From Agapanthus africanus (taxonomy: Eukaryota > Streptophyta > Magnoliopsida > Asparagales > Amaryllidaceae): 64,000 nt of DNA. The notes below the pieces were generated by a model, which was given only the letters and a program-made list of their open reading frames with translations, did no database searches and was not told the origin of the DNA. Numbering within the stretch: position 1 is the stretch's first letter; each line of letters opens with the position of its first letter. The translations under genes and the position numbers were made by a program. Below are positions 11,858-23,100 of the stretch, in pieces. The stretch is taken from assembly GCA_030015575.1 (NCBI GenBank), contig JASDDO010000004.1, forward strand, positions 321,106,654-321,170,653, written 5' to 3'.

Positions 11858-14378
11858 TCATTGAGAAGGAAGCGTTTTCAACAAATTCGCAAGCTTTTCT
11901 CGCACTTCTTTCAATGCCTTCTCATGATCAGCCGCCACAGCCAGCTCTGCTTCAACTTGGGCCTGTTGCAGCAAACAGGATGAGAGTTTCTGATCAACTT
12001 CCTGCTGAGCAGCCTCTTGACTCTGCGCGAACTGCTCGTTAAGATCAGGCTTTTTCCTCAACACCAGCCCTTCTGAGATACATCGTTGAAGGTTTTCAAA
12101 AATGGTGTTCAGCTGGGCAGTATTAGCCGCAACCTCAGCACGCAGTAGGGCAGATTCAGCAGCAGTCGCCTCACGTTCCTTTCGCTTAAGAGTTGCCTCT
12201 CATTCGAAATGGCGAAGGAACGAAACACTTTGCTCAACCCATGCAGCCCGCTGGGAGTTCAAAGCCTGGGTCTCGGGGGCAGGACGCATTAGTTCAAGCT
12301 GATGCAGACAGGCCACGATCTCCCTGCAGTGATTAACCCAAGACTCGACGACACCTTCATTATTGAAGTTTACAAGCGTCGCCAGCATCGGGTAAACCTC
12401 GGCAGCGAAATCTACGGCATATGTAGGAGCTTCTGCGTCAAGCTCCTCGACGCATCCGCTCAGCATACTCAGACTCATCGTCGCACCCTTTGAGGATGAA
12501 CGTCTGGAGAATGGGCCTGCCGGCTTCGTAATGCGAGACTCGAAAGGGACCGGAGTCGAAGCGACAGCTGCAAAACAAATCACAATCAGATGACGGATCT
12601 AGAAATATAAGAGATTCATGAACAATGGAATTTACTATACCAGCTGCAGCAGGTGGTAAAGCCGGGAGGACTGGGGGCGCAACTGATCTCACATCTCCTC
12701 CCTCAATCTGTAGCACTGCAATCAGGGCAAATAAGAATCAGAAACAAGTTCATTATCGGTAAAAGAAAGAGCATTAATTGAAAGTTATATTCACCAGCGC
12801 CACTGGATGAAGCAAGCTCCGACGGGATGGAGAAGTGTGGGTGCAGCACCTGGTACAGGTGGTCAAAAAGGACTCCTGCAAAGATGCAATAGTACAACGT
12901 CAGTACATAAATTATGCAGCCAAGATAAGACTGGTAAGTCATAAATCTATACCTTCCAGCATCTGCGACGGTGCGGAAGAGGGTAGAGAGGTGGCCACTG
13001 TCAGGGCGGTAACTGATGGCGCTCCCTCGGGTAAAGAGGCATTAGCACTAGCCGCGCCTGCGTTAGAAACAAGATAAGCCCTGTCAGGAAGGATTGCAGA
13101 ATAAAAAGAAGGACGGTAACCCAAAATTTACCTGATGAGTCGCCAGCTGAAGCCGTTACGAAGGCGTCACTTGATGCAACGGTGGCGTCCCCCTCTTCCA
13201 TTGGGGTGGCTTCACCTCCCGTTGCCTCATCACCCGACTCTACAGGAGCCGTCGTCACGCTCGCGAGGCTAAGAGACAACAAGGGACCGTAAGCAGAGTG
13301 AGCGATGATTGGAGCAGTGCCCGACTTTTGAGAAAGAGCGGCCGTCTCGTGCTCAGCGATCATGCCCGTCTCACCCGCTACCACCTCGGGCTCAGCGGTC
13401 GCAGTCGTCTCGTCCACCGTTGCCATAGGTTCGTCCGTAGCAGCCATCTTATCCGCTGCTGCCTTAAGCTCAGTAGTAACAGCCATCTCACCTGCCGCCC
13501 CCTCGGGCTCGGCATTGGCAGCCATCTCGGGCATAGCAGTCGTGACTGTCTCGTCAGCCACTATCTCAGGCCTGGCAACTACGGCTGCACCGCCTACCGT
13601 CGCCTCGGGTTCAGCCGCTGCCTCATCCACCGTCCCCTCATGCTCGACGGTCGCCGCCGCTCCTTCAGTAGGACTTGGCCCTGCAGGACAAGATATATAA
13701 GAACCGACGGTTTTAAAACTTTGACAACAAAGCCTCAAAAACACATTACCTGAGGTGGATTTACCATTGGCTTCCCGAGCTGCACGTGTCGCCCGTCTAT
13801 GAGCAGTGGACAAGGCAACCGAGGGCTCCTCTGAAGGAGTAGCAGCGGGAGTAACGGCGCTTGAGCCCGCTCCCACGGCTAAAGCAGCGCTGCGCTCTCT
13901 TGCTGCGTGACTTAGGCGTTTCATTTCCTCCCGAGCCGTTGCTACAGACCTTTTTGAAGCCTCTTTTAGCAGGGCGTCGTCTTCCGCGTTCAGGGTTGCC
14001 TCCAGAGCCGTCAAGGAATCCATCATCTGCTTTTTAAGTAGGGCCTCTTGCGGAAATCCCGAAGAGGCCGGGACTCCAGTTGCTGCCCGTGGATAATTCC
14101 CGCATCAGCTTGCGAGGTAGGTCTTTTGGCCCCTGCAATGAGATAAGCAAAGGTTTAGATTGGCCATAAAAAAGGAAAAATGAAGACTTAATAAGCCAAT
14201 ACGTACTAACGCCCAATAGCGCGCGATTCCTCTCTTCCTCCTCGAAAGTCCTGAAGGAAGCCGCCAGAACCTCCTCAGCAGTGAAGCCTGTTACAAAAAG
14301 AAGAATGTCAGTCAAGACAATAAAATATAACGCAATGACAAGAGTATGACTAATATTTACTTGATTGCGCAAGGGCGG
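11858..14378 (-). pseudogene. Antisense PMD gene of element C, exons 2-8 (and last 18 nt of exon 1)
   Basis: The minus strand shows exons separated by seven small GT...AG introns: 14288-14360, 14133-14210, 13681-13749, 13058-13131, 12876-12952, 12716-12794 and 12568-12640, all 69-79 bp with pyrimidine-rich acceptors. Exons 4 to 7 (13132-13680, 12953-13057, 12795-12875, 12641-12715) are each a multiple of three and join in phase 1. Exon 4 encodes about 183 residues rich in Ala, Val, Glu and Thr in loose repeats. Exon 8 (11858-12567) ends in a Gln/Glu/Ala/Leu-rich probable coiled coil. Damage: a TGA at 12200-12202 in exon 8 and a frame shift in exon 3 near 14075-14095. It joins the part at 30214-32524 across element B. 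The open frame 13001-14026 reads through two introns and is not the real product. Confidence 0.75.
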
Positions 14379-14536
14379 TGTTTACCCCAATCAGAGAAAA
14401 GCTCTGTTCAAATTCCAAGGTGGGAAAAGAATCAATGCTTCTGTTTTCCTCCAATCAGAGCAAAGCTCTGTCTTGAAAATTAAAGTGAAAATTAATGAAG
14501 CAACGCTTCAGATCCCCTGCGCTGCGCGCAGAGCGC

Positions 14537-15524
14537 CACGTGTCAGAATCAGACACGTTAGCGTAGGGGGGCGCAGCGCCCAAGGCAGCGCACCCAATCA
14601 GAGCAAGGCTCTATTTAAAATTCAAACTTTAATTAAAGAAGCAACGCTTCAGCTGGCCTGCGCTCTGCGCTGCACGCCACGTGGCAACACGGTTGTGCTA
14701 GCGCAGTTGCGCTGCGCTGTGCGCTGCACGCCACGTGGAAGCGCGGTTGCGCTAGCGCAGTTGCGCTGCGCTATGCGCTGCGCGACACGTGTCACGAGCT
14801 GGTGCGCTTGCGCCAAACAGAATTAAAATTCTGAAAGATCTTTCTCAATCTTGTTAAAAATAAGAAGATTTTCTTCTGTAAAACAGAAGCCCTTGGATCA
14901 AAGATCCAACGGTGGGGAAAATTCCCCAAATCACTCAGAGAATGATCTCTTTAACAAACTTTAACTAATTTGTGGGCACTATAAAAAGGACCCTAGACCT
15001 CAATTCAAAGGCATCAACATTTTGGAGAGAAATCAAAATTTTCAAGTAGAGAAAACTCTGAAGAAATTTCAAGAAGAAAGGTAAAAAAAACCCTTTAGGA
15101 TAGAAGAATTTCTTCTGATAGATCATTGATCTAAGAACAAGATCAATGATCTTTAATAAAAAAACAAAAATAAAAATAGTGCTTTGCACTTATGAACCAT
15201 TGGTTCTCTGAGAATCAAGAAAGAAATAAGAAAATACTTGTTTTCTTGAATCTAAATTAGATCAAGAAATCAAACAGTGCTTTGCACTTATTTTATGAAC
15301 CATTGGTTCTGGAATCTAAAAGATTCTCAAATTAATAGTGCTTTGCACTTGTAAACTGCACTGTTGCGCTCTTGGGTTGGCGCAAGCTACCAGAGAGCGC
15401 CACGTGTCCCATTTGCGCTGTGCGCTTTGAAATAGAGCCTTGCTCTCTGAAACTGGCGCAACTCACTATAGCGCGCCACGTGTCAGCAGCGCAAGCGCAG
15501 CGCACTGCGCTTGCATGACACGTG
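14537..15524 (+). promoter_or_regulatory. G-box/ABRE cluster in the B LTR
   Basis: CACGTG occurs at 14537, 14678, 14732, 14786 (upstream of the TATA box) and at 15401, 15477 and 15519 (downstream). Most read CCACGTGTC, GACACGTGTC or CCACGTGG, fitting the ABRE/G-box class bound by plant bZIP and bHLH factors (established). Seven such hexamers in about 1 kb is far above chance. Confidence 0.7.
14979..14989 (+). promoter_or_regulatory. TATA box of the B 5' LTR
   Basis: CTATAAAAAGG, conserved at 27574-27584 in the 3' LTR and as CTATATAAAGG at 34008-34018 in element C. Transcription would start about 30 bp downstream. Confidence 0.75.
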
Positions 15525-16032
15525 TCATCATCACAAGCGCTTGCGCTCTTCGATTGGCACAAAGCGCCTGACAAATGCAATGCATTTCTTTTGCTAAAGG
15601 GCCAAGTCCAAATCAAAAGACCCGGTAGCCAAAATAAATTGCAAAGCAATAAATGGGCAGAGCCGAAGTAAAATCGATGCTCTTCATCATTTATAAATGG
15701 GCAGAGCCCAAACAAAATTGATGCTCTCCATCCTTTATGGGCAGAGCCCAAACAAAAATAAAAACAAATGCAATGCATTATTTAAACCAGGGCAAAGCCC
15801 TAGCACAGGTCTAATAGACCAAAAACAAATAAAAGCGTTGAATATTTTTCAACTGGACTTAGCCCAATCATAGCCGTAAGTCCTCAAATTAAATTGACTG
15901 AGCAAAGCTGCTCTCTTAAATCAATTTACATCCGGTTTGAGGGTACATCTCCGAACTCCTTTGACTCCTATCGTTTTAATCCTTCAACGACGTCAGAGAG
16001 GTGACGGGTCCCGATAACCACACATCAACACA

Positions 16033-16343
16033 GACTGTGGGGTCCTTAAACTCATGGACTTAAGCGTCCTTAAACTAAAACACGGACTGTGGGGTCCTTA
16101 AACTCATGGACTGAAGCATCCTTAAACTAAAACACGGATTGTGGGGTCCTTAAATCCGCGGACTTATGCGTCCTTAAACTAAAACATGGACCGAAACGTC
16201 CTTAAACTAATTATGGACCGTCATGTCCCTAAACTGGAATATGGACCACCATGTCCCTAAACTGGAATATGGACCCCCATGTCCCTAAACTGGCAATGGA
16301 CCGCAATGTCCTTAAACTACCTATGGACCACTACGTCCCTAAA
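16033..16343. repeat. Array of GGAC-N6-GTCC hairpin units in the B 5' LTR
   Basis: About ten units with stem GGAC/GTCC and six-base loops that differ from unit to unit (TTAAGC, TGTGGG, TGAAGC, TTATGC, CGAAAC, CGTCAT, CACCAT, CCCCAT, CGCAAT, CACTAC), each followed by a TTAAACT- or CTAAACT-like linker. Equivalent arrays are at about 28635-28955 (3' LTR) and 35110-35545 (element C). Confidence 0.8.
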
Positions 16344-17605
16344 CTGGAACAATAGAGCCTCCAAATGCTCTTTTGTCGGATCTAAACGATCCCGTTTAAG
16401 TTGATCTTAGCCTCAAATATGGCTAACGTATCCTTAAACCTTCAAACAGGCTTTAGTCCCAAATTGGACTATAAATTCCCCAATCAACTTTGGTTCAAGG
16501 GTACATCTCTGAACTCCTCTGACATTTGTCGTTGTAAGCCTTCAATGTCGTCAGAGAGGTGATGGGTCCCGACGGCCATACATGCAATGGACCCCCATGT
16601 CCCTAAACTGGAGATGGACCACCATGTCCCTAAACTGGCAATGGACCACCATGTCCCTAAACTGGAACAATAGAGCCCAAACGCTCTTTTGTCGGATCTA
16701 AACTATCCCGTTAAGTTGTTCTTAGTCTCAAACTGGACTAACGTATCCTTAACAAACGTTTAAGTTGATCTTAGCCTCAAATACGGCTAACGTATCCTTA
16801 AACCTTCAAACAGACTTTAGTCCCAAATTGGACTATAGATTCCCCAATCAACTTTGGTTCAAGGGTACATCTCTGAACTCCACTGACATCTGTTGTTGTA
16901 ATCCTTCAACGTCGTCAGAGAGGTGACGGGTCCCGACAACCACACATTAATAAGGACTGTGGGGTCCTTAAACTCATGGACTTATGCGTCCTTAAACCAA
17001 CATCCGTCCCCAAAATGGGAATGTAGGACCACTATGTCCCTAAACTGGAATAATAGAGCCCAAATGCTCTTTTGTCGGATCTAAACGATCCTGTTAAGTT
17101 GATCTTAGTCTCAAATTAGACTAACGTATTCTTAACAAACGTTTGTGTTGATCTTAGTCTAAAATATGGCTAACGTATCCTCAAACCAAAACCCCAAACC
17201 CAAATCTAAGAAAATACGGATTTGGACTAATCCACGTCCTACGGGCGACCACATAACTTAGTCTCCGTATACAATCCACGGGCAACCAAACAAAAAACAA
17301 ACACCTACGACACAAAGTGACCAGCTGGAGAAGGAGAAAGTTGTTACCGCGATGCGGTAGCGTAATTAACTGCAGGGGCTTGCGCCTGCAGGGAAGAGCG
17401 TCCCCACAATCAAAAACCCCTCAAACGAGGGGGAATCTGACGAAGTCTGCTACATCGGACGCATCCATTTAAACCTTCGATACATGGTGTCATAAATCAA
17501 CTTGGCATCTTCGGAGAGGTAGACGGATAGCACCAATTAGCATCTACCCCGAATTTCATGCAAGACGTCTCTGCGTCGCGCCGTCTTTCGGAGGGGAACA
17601 GATTC

Positions 17606-17623
17606 TGGCACGCCCGGTGGGAC
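17606..17623 (+). other. Primer binding site of element B
   Basis: TGGCACGCCCGGTGGGAC begins five bases after the LTR end. The position and TGG start fit a PBS; I do not assign the tRNA with certainty, though such sequences are usual in Tat-type elements. Confidence 0.7.
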
Positions 17624-17842
17624 CTTTTCCTCTTTCCACTCCACACTTTGTGTGTCGTGTTCGTGAATAAATCGCGGTTTGTTGTGGTTGCCTGTGGATT
17701 TGAGGTACTAAGATTTGGTGTCTTGCTCCGTGCAGAGAAATGAAGATCGATGGCTTCAAACTGCACTACCTGCAACAGCAACTCTCGCTCCGTCCCTGCT
17801 GGAGGAGTGACTTATGGGCCTTGAGCGGCCTCCCTTTTCAAA

Positions 17843-20800
17843 ATGCCGGTGGAGCAGGTGGCTCAAAACACCACTGGACTATTCTTCGGGACCATGCTCC
17901 CACCGATGAGCTTCAGTGCCCCAATGACGCTGCAAGAAGCCCCAAATAAGTCGGTCTTTGATCAACTTACCACTGCCGCAGCCCCTCTCAACGGATCGCT
18001 CAACTCTAATACCTCAGTTCTCAACAGACAGGGCCATAACTTCTGCAAGCCCGCGATACCCGAAGCTGCCATCCCAAAGCGGATAGCCGCTCCGGCTCAA
18101 GCGGACAAAATCATCGGAAAGGCTCCTCCTTCCAAGAAATCAGTTTTTACAAGGCTGGCCATTCCGGTTGCTGCTTCAGGCGAGGCCCTCAAAGCTGCTT
18201 CCCCTGCCTAGAGATCTGCCTTTGACAGATTAAACATCGCTTCTCGACGGGTGTCAGTTTTCGACATTCTAGCACCAAGGACGGTTTCTCCTCGAAGCAG
18301 GGGGCACGACGAAGTCACCCTTATAGCTGAAACAACTCCATCAGCACGACATGCTCGACGTCGCCACTGGCGCTGAGTGAGGAAGGCTGGGGGCAACTCC
18401 TCCTCTGGATTTACGCCACCAGCTCCGATGGTAGGGATCGATGCTGCTGTTCCAACCAGGAACAGCTTTGAATTGCTAAATACGGTGCACAGAAACTCTC
18501 CTACTGCGATGTTGAAACGAACTCCTTTACCTATGGAGAATACTCCAAAGAAGAAGCTAGAGCGGCCCCCTCAACGGCTGTCCTCTAAAATTTACAAAGT
18601 CTGGCGACAGGTCCAAGAGTCAGTGATCGATCAAGACTACCTCCGCCGACAGAAAAAGATGAAGGTTCAGCAGGGGAAGGACTACTCTGTCAAGCCGAAA
18701 AAAGCAACAGCTGGATGGGTGCCCACTACGACGGCTCCCTCAACGTCAATCACCCAAAAGAAAAGGAGGCCGCAAAAAGCCCCTGTGAATATGGCGAACC
18801 GTAAAAGCGCTGAGCACAGACGCCCCAGGTCTGGGGGCATGGTAGTGCATACTGTTTATATGGCTGCCGGAAAGGGGGAAAGCCGCACTACAACGGGTCA
18901 CCGACCGCTCACCCGATCTGTGACGAAAGCCCAGGAGCAGCAACAGAAGCTGCAGGAAATGATGACTGTGATGGATGCACTTACCGAACCGAAAGAAAGT
19001 TCGGAAGTATCATCAGAGCAGCGTCACGAACAAGAAACTGTTGCTGACTTCTTACGTAGAGTCCTCGAAAGGAGGGACAAAGAAGCTGCAGAGCAAGCGG
19101 CTAACATAAAACAGATGGTGCTCCTCTTCCAAAATATGGTAGGGATGATGTTACAGCCGGACCCTCCTGCTGAAGATCCTCCGATCGTCCTTGAAGACGA
19201 CAGGGGAGAAACGTCAAATCCTCTGCCGGCTCTGTCAACAGCCAAGGAGGAGGCAATCTCCAAAGTTGACCTGGACGAATATATAGCTCAGCAGATCCGG
19301 GTTCATCAGGCAAATGAAATGGCTAGGCAAATTGCTAGAACCGGACGACCGTATCCGAGCTGGTACGACCAAATCAGTTACCCGCCGGGATATACGATCC
19401 CTAAATTCCACGTATATAAAGGGACAGGGAATCCGCATCAGCATGTCGCTCAAGTCAGGGCCTTATGCGGCAATACTGGAGGCGATGACAAGTTGTTGCT
19501 ACGCCAATTCGTCGGCAGCTTAGCATAAACAGCCTTTGAATGGTATTCAGAACTACCTAACGACTCTGTCAAAACATTTGCGGAGATGGAGCTGCTGTTT
19601 GCACAAAGATTCGCGAGTGCTAGTGAACGCACCCCGATAACAACACTAATAAATGCCAGAATAAGGCCTGGCGAAACGTGGGTCCAATACACAACACGAT
19701 GGCGAAACCTATGGTCGAAATGCGAACAACGCATAGAAGAGGCACCTGCGGTAGGCATGTTTGTGGGCACTCTCGATCCGCAGGCGACCATCTCGCAATT
19801 CATGATGTTCTTCAGGCCGACCACCTTCCAGGCCTTGATCGACAAATTAGCCCAAATGGACCAGATGGGCCATGGACCGTCTCCTCCAAAACCAGATTCC
19901 CGAAATGAGAAAGGAAAAGGGAAAGCGATCGTCATCGCCAATGCTCAGCAACAGTCGAACAACTCAAAGCCGGTCGTTCGCCAAAACAACGTGCGTCCAC
20001 GCCCATCCCTCGAAGAGAGGCTAGGACGTCCTTACTCGTTTCCTCAGAATAAAACGAGAAGACTGTTCGAGCTGGCAGTGCGCAACAGACTCATTAATCT
20101 GCCGATTCGAAAGCATCTGTCGCAGCCAGGCGATCTTAATAATCCCAATTATTACCCTTACCACCAAACGGTAATTCACCCGATTGAGGATTGTTTCGTC
20201 TTTAAGGGATGGATAGAGGATCAGTACCTACAAGGCAAGTTCGCACTGTCGGAAAACTGGAAGGTAAACTCACCACAGCCGCACTCTCTAAAGAAGACGG
20301 ACATGCCGGGGGCAACTTGTTCTTTCGTTGAGGGTGAAAACGATGGAGAAAACTCATCAGATGAATCCGAAGACTACGTAGCGACTTGTCATGTGATTTC
20401 TCATTCACTAACGGATGATGAGGAAGCTCCTTGCACTGAGAAATCAATGGCGAACCCTGAGCCGGAGATTCTACAGCCATCAGACGAGTTGATCGATGTC
20501 TTCCTAAATGAAATTCGTCTGAAAGCAAAAGCCAATCAAGAGCGTGAAATGGCCATACTGGAAAGAGCTAAGGCATTCCCGTCAAATCAAAAGCCATCCA
20601 CTGCGGGTAAAAACAAATTCAAGACGAGAAAAAGGTTCGCCAAAGCTCTATCAGTAGGAATGAAGCTACCGCCCTCTGAAGAAAATACTCTCGCTGAGGT
20701 AGAGATGCACCCTAATTTCTGTTTATATCATCAGCAGATCATACATCCTACCGAAGACTGCGAATCCTTTAGCTGTTGGTGGCAAGGGTATGTCGCTCAA

Positions 20801-21514
20801 AAGCAACACTTTGACAGGACAAAATGTGAAGCTCGTAGACGCCAAAAAAACGCGATAGATGAGTGCAAAAGAGCCGCCGCCGATTGTCATATAGCCGACT
20901 CCAAGGGATAACAAATCATCACCTTTGGAAGCGACTCTGACGAAGAAGCTACACCCAACCCTTCTTTCGGGGAATCTATTTCAAAAATGAAAGAATTGAG
21001 AAGTTGCGAAAACGTTCAGCCGTGTAATCGCACGCTGCTCGAAAAAAATCTCGTCCCCGCAAATAAGGGATCGAACAAAAAGGATAAAGGGAAGGGAAAA
21101 ACAGCCCTCGTAGCCCATGCTCAACAGCAATCGAGTGGCCCTAGATCGGTTGCTTGCCGAAACAACAAGCAGCAACCCCTCCAAGAAAAGTTGAAACATG
21201 CTTACTCGTTTCCGCAAAATAAGACAAGGGGACTGTTCGAATTGGCATTGCGCAACCGACTCATAAATCTTCCGGAGCCAAAACGTTCATCGCGACTAAA
21301 TGACGTCAATGAGCCCAACTACTGTCCCTATCACCGAGTACTGGGTCACCTGATCGAGGATTGCTACGTCTTTAAAAACTGGGTTGAAGACCAATACCTA
21401 CAGGTCAAGTTCGCGCTCTCCGAAAACTGGAAGGTGAACCCGCCAAAACCGCACGCTCTGAGAAAGACGGATACGCCCGGGGCATCATGCTCAGTCATAG
21501 AGAAAGCCTCATAG
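17843..21514 (+). pseudogene. gag: gag of element B (Tat-type), one frame with four nonsense codons
   Basis: A single frame of about 1224 codons runs through, broken only by stops at 18209-18211 (TAG), 18374-18376 (TGA), 19526-19528 (TAA) and 20909-20911 (TAA). The N-terminal part is low complexity with a recurring S(V/A)FDRL-like motif and basic stretches. The central part (around 19330-19900) is the retrotransposon gag capsid-like domain (PGY..PKF...Y.G..NP, then FEWY.....S, then R.GE.....Y..RW). The C-terminal part has three CX2HX4HX4C knuckles at about 20150-20194 (first Cys replaced by Tyr), 20720-20761 and 21323-21364. The first and third lie in a duplicated block of about 100 residues. 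In Tat elements gag binds and packages the RNA (family knowledge). The frame is otherwise free of indels, so decay is recent. The start at 17843 is the first Met in this frame after the PBS. Confidence 0.85.
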
Positions 21515-21689
21515 ACCAAAAAGTCAGTAAACTAGAGCTTCGCCTCAAAGACGGCGATGACGGACCGAAACATCCTTAAACTAATGATGGACCACAATGT
21601 CCTAAAACTTGCAAACGACCGAAACGTCTTTAAACTACTACCGCAGCATCCTCAGGCTGACAGAAAAAAAAATATATAAGAAAATAAAA
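21515..21689. other. Short spacer after gag of element B
   Basis: Non-coding; includes two units of the GGAC-N6-GTCC type (near 21560-21625) that otherwise mark the LTR. Confidence 0.5.
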
Positions 21690-22110
21690 TAAAATAAAAT
21701 AAATGGTATGTCCATAAGCAAAATGGGCACGGATGAAGACCCGAAAGGGCTCCTTAAGTAAAACAGCAGGGCTACCGGCGAGTGTTCGTGAAAACCCGAA
21801 AGGGCGCGACCTCGTAAAAAAAATATATAAAAATAAAAGAAGAAGGTATGTCCATAAGCAAAAAGGGCACGGATGAAAACCCGAAAGGGCTCCGTGGGTA
21901 AAAACAGCAGGACTACCGGCGAGTGTTCGTGAAAACCCGAAAGGGCGCGACCTCGTAAAAAATATATAAAAATAAAAGGAATAATAAAAAAAAAGGGTAT
22001 GTCCATAAGCAAAAAGGGCACGGATGAAAACCCGAAAGGGCTCCGTGAGTAAAAACAGCAGGACTACCGGCGAGTGTTTGTGAAAACCCGAAAGGGCGCA
22101 ACCTCGTTAA
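21690..22110. repeat. Tandem array, about 140-150 bp units x3, with CCC-GAAA-GGG stem-loops
   Basis: Units start near 21705, 21845 and 21997. Each has two copies of CCCGAAAGGG, a GNRA-type tetraloop closed by C-G pairs. In units 2 and 3 this is enclosed by a wider stem (CACGGA with TCCGTG). Units are separated by A/T-rich tracts. Open frames on the minus strand here are repeat artefacts. Confidence 0.75.
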
Positions 22111-22117
22111 AAGACAC

Positions 22118-22331
22118 CTACAGGGTCCTCTCGACCTTGTAAGGAGAAACCACCCGCGTGAGATCCTTACGACTCACAAGGGAGCAGCACACTTAGGGAT
22201 CCCTACGATTCCTAAGGAGAAAATACACTTGCGAGATCCTCTCGACTCGTAACGAAAACTCTCTTATGGGACCCTCATGGCTCATAAGATTCGAAAGCCT
22301 TAAGCTACAGAGACCTAAACCTGTGCTTAAG
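22118..22331. repeat. Six-hairpin module, copy 1
   Basis: Hairpins at about 22118-22145, 22158-22177, 22192-22216, 22230-22257 and 22263-22288 share a CCTNNCG-like loop core. They are followed by a longer hairpin 22299-22331 (CTTAAGC, ACAG; CTGT, GCTTAAG). Linkers are A/G-rich. Copies 2 and 3 are at 22466-22679 and 25339-25552. Confidence 0.75.
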
Positions 22332-22465
22332 CAACCCCCACAATTTCCAATATTGCCCTACAAGTGGCTCAATACTGACCCTTGTATACAATCCACGGGC
22401 TCGAATAAACATTCCCCTAACCAAGTTTCATCCGTGATTGGGGATATGTTCGTATGGTGAACGAC

Positions 22466-22679
22466 CCTTGTAAATCCTCTCGATTTACAAGGAGAAAACC
22501 CTCCTGTAGGATCCTTACGACTTACAGAGGAACATGCACTTAGGAATCCTCACGATTCCTAAGGAGAAAATACACCTACAAGATCCTCACGACTTATAGG
22601 GATAAATGACTTTGCGAGACCCTCACGGCTCATGAAGTCAAAAGCCTTAGTCGACATGACCTTAACCCTGTTCGCTAAG
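22466..22679. repeat. Six-hairpin module, copy 2
   Basis: The first hairpin is 11 bp perfect (22466-22492, arm CCTTGTAAATC, loop CTCTC). The third is 10 bp perfect (22539-22563, arm CTTAGGAATC, loop CTCAC). Others lie at 22504-22526, 22575-22600 and 22612-22636, and the terminal hairpin at 22646-22679 (CTTAG, CG, ACA paired with TGT, CG, CTAAG). Confidence 0.75.
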
Positions 22680-22799
22680 CCACCCTTGTTCGACGACGAT
22701 AGAGGTAGATGATGATTCGCTCCTGGCAATATCCCAGTTGTAGCGGTGCTGATGCCGAAATCGGTGTCCAATTTCAGGTTTACGGCGGAAAGCTAGTAA

Positions 22800-23100
22800 G
22801 CCGCACATGCATACGAAATAGCCGAAATGATGGGGCAACTTGCAATAAAAAGCAGCAAGTAAAAATGTATGCATGCAAAAATAGCCGAAATGATGGGGCA
22901 ACTTGCAATAAAAAGCAGCAAGTAAAAATGTATGCATGCAAAATAGCCGAAATGATTGGGCAACTCGCAATAAAAAGCAGCGAGTGAAAACAAAATAAAC
23001 AGCCGAAATGATTGGGCACCGCGTAAAATAGCCGAAATGATTGGGCAATCGCGACCTTCGCGATATAAAAGCTGAAATGATAGAGCATCGCGGAAATAAA
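22800..23100. repeat. Array of about 63-bp units with small stem-loops
   Basis: Repeated GCCGAAATGATKGGGC followed by a stem-loop. The stem is ACTTGC/GCAAGT in units at 22838-22860 and 22901-22923, and ACTCGC/GCGAGT at 22963-22985, around the same 11-nt loop. ATCGCG/CGCGAT follows at 23048-23064. No gene. Confidence 0.75.

Larger units (their letters stand above)
14379..17600 (+). repeat. 5' LTR of element B
   Basis: 3222 bp, starting TGTTTACCCC and ending GGGGAACA. In order it holds a U3 rich in G-boxes and short hairpins, a TATA box (14979-14989), an R/U5 with repeated AGTGC-TTT-GCACT and GGGC-AGA-GCCC hairpins, an array of GGAC-N6-GTCC hairpins (about 16033-16343) with a second short run near 16585-16655, and terminal hairpins next to the LTR end (TACCGC/GCGGTA at 17345-17359, CTGCAGG/CCTGCAG at 17370-17391). 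It holds no gene. Confidence 0.93.

Noticed and set aside
13298..13753. Plus-strand ORFs of 151 and 112 codons
   Set aside because: Antisense shadows of the Ala/Val/Glu-rich exon 4, whose biased codons keep the opposite strand open.
13001..14026. 341-codon ORF as a complete protein
   Set aside because: It reads through two clear GT...AG introns (13681-13749, 13058-13131). Only its exon parts belong to the antisense PMD gene.
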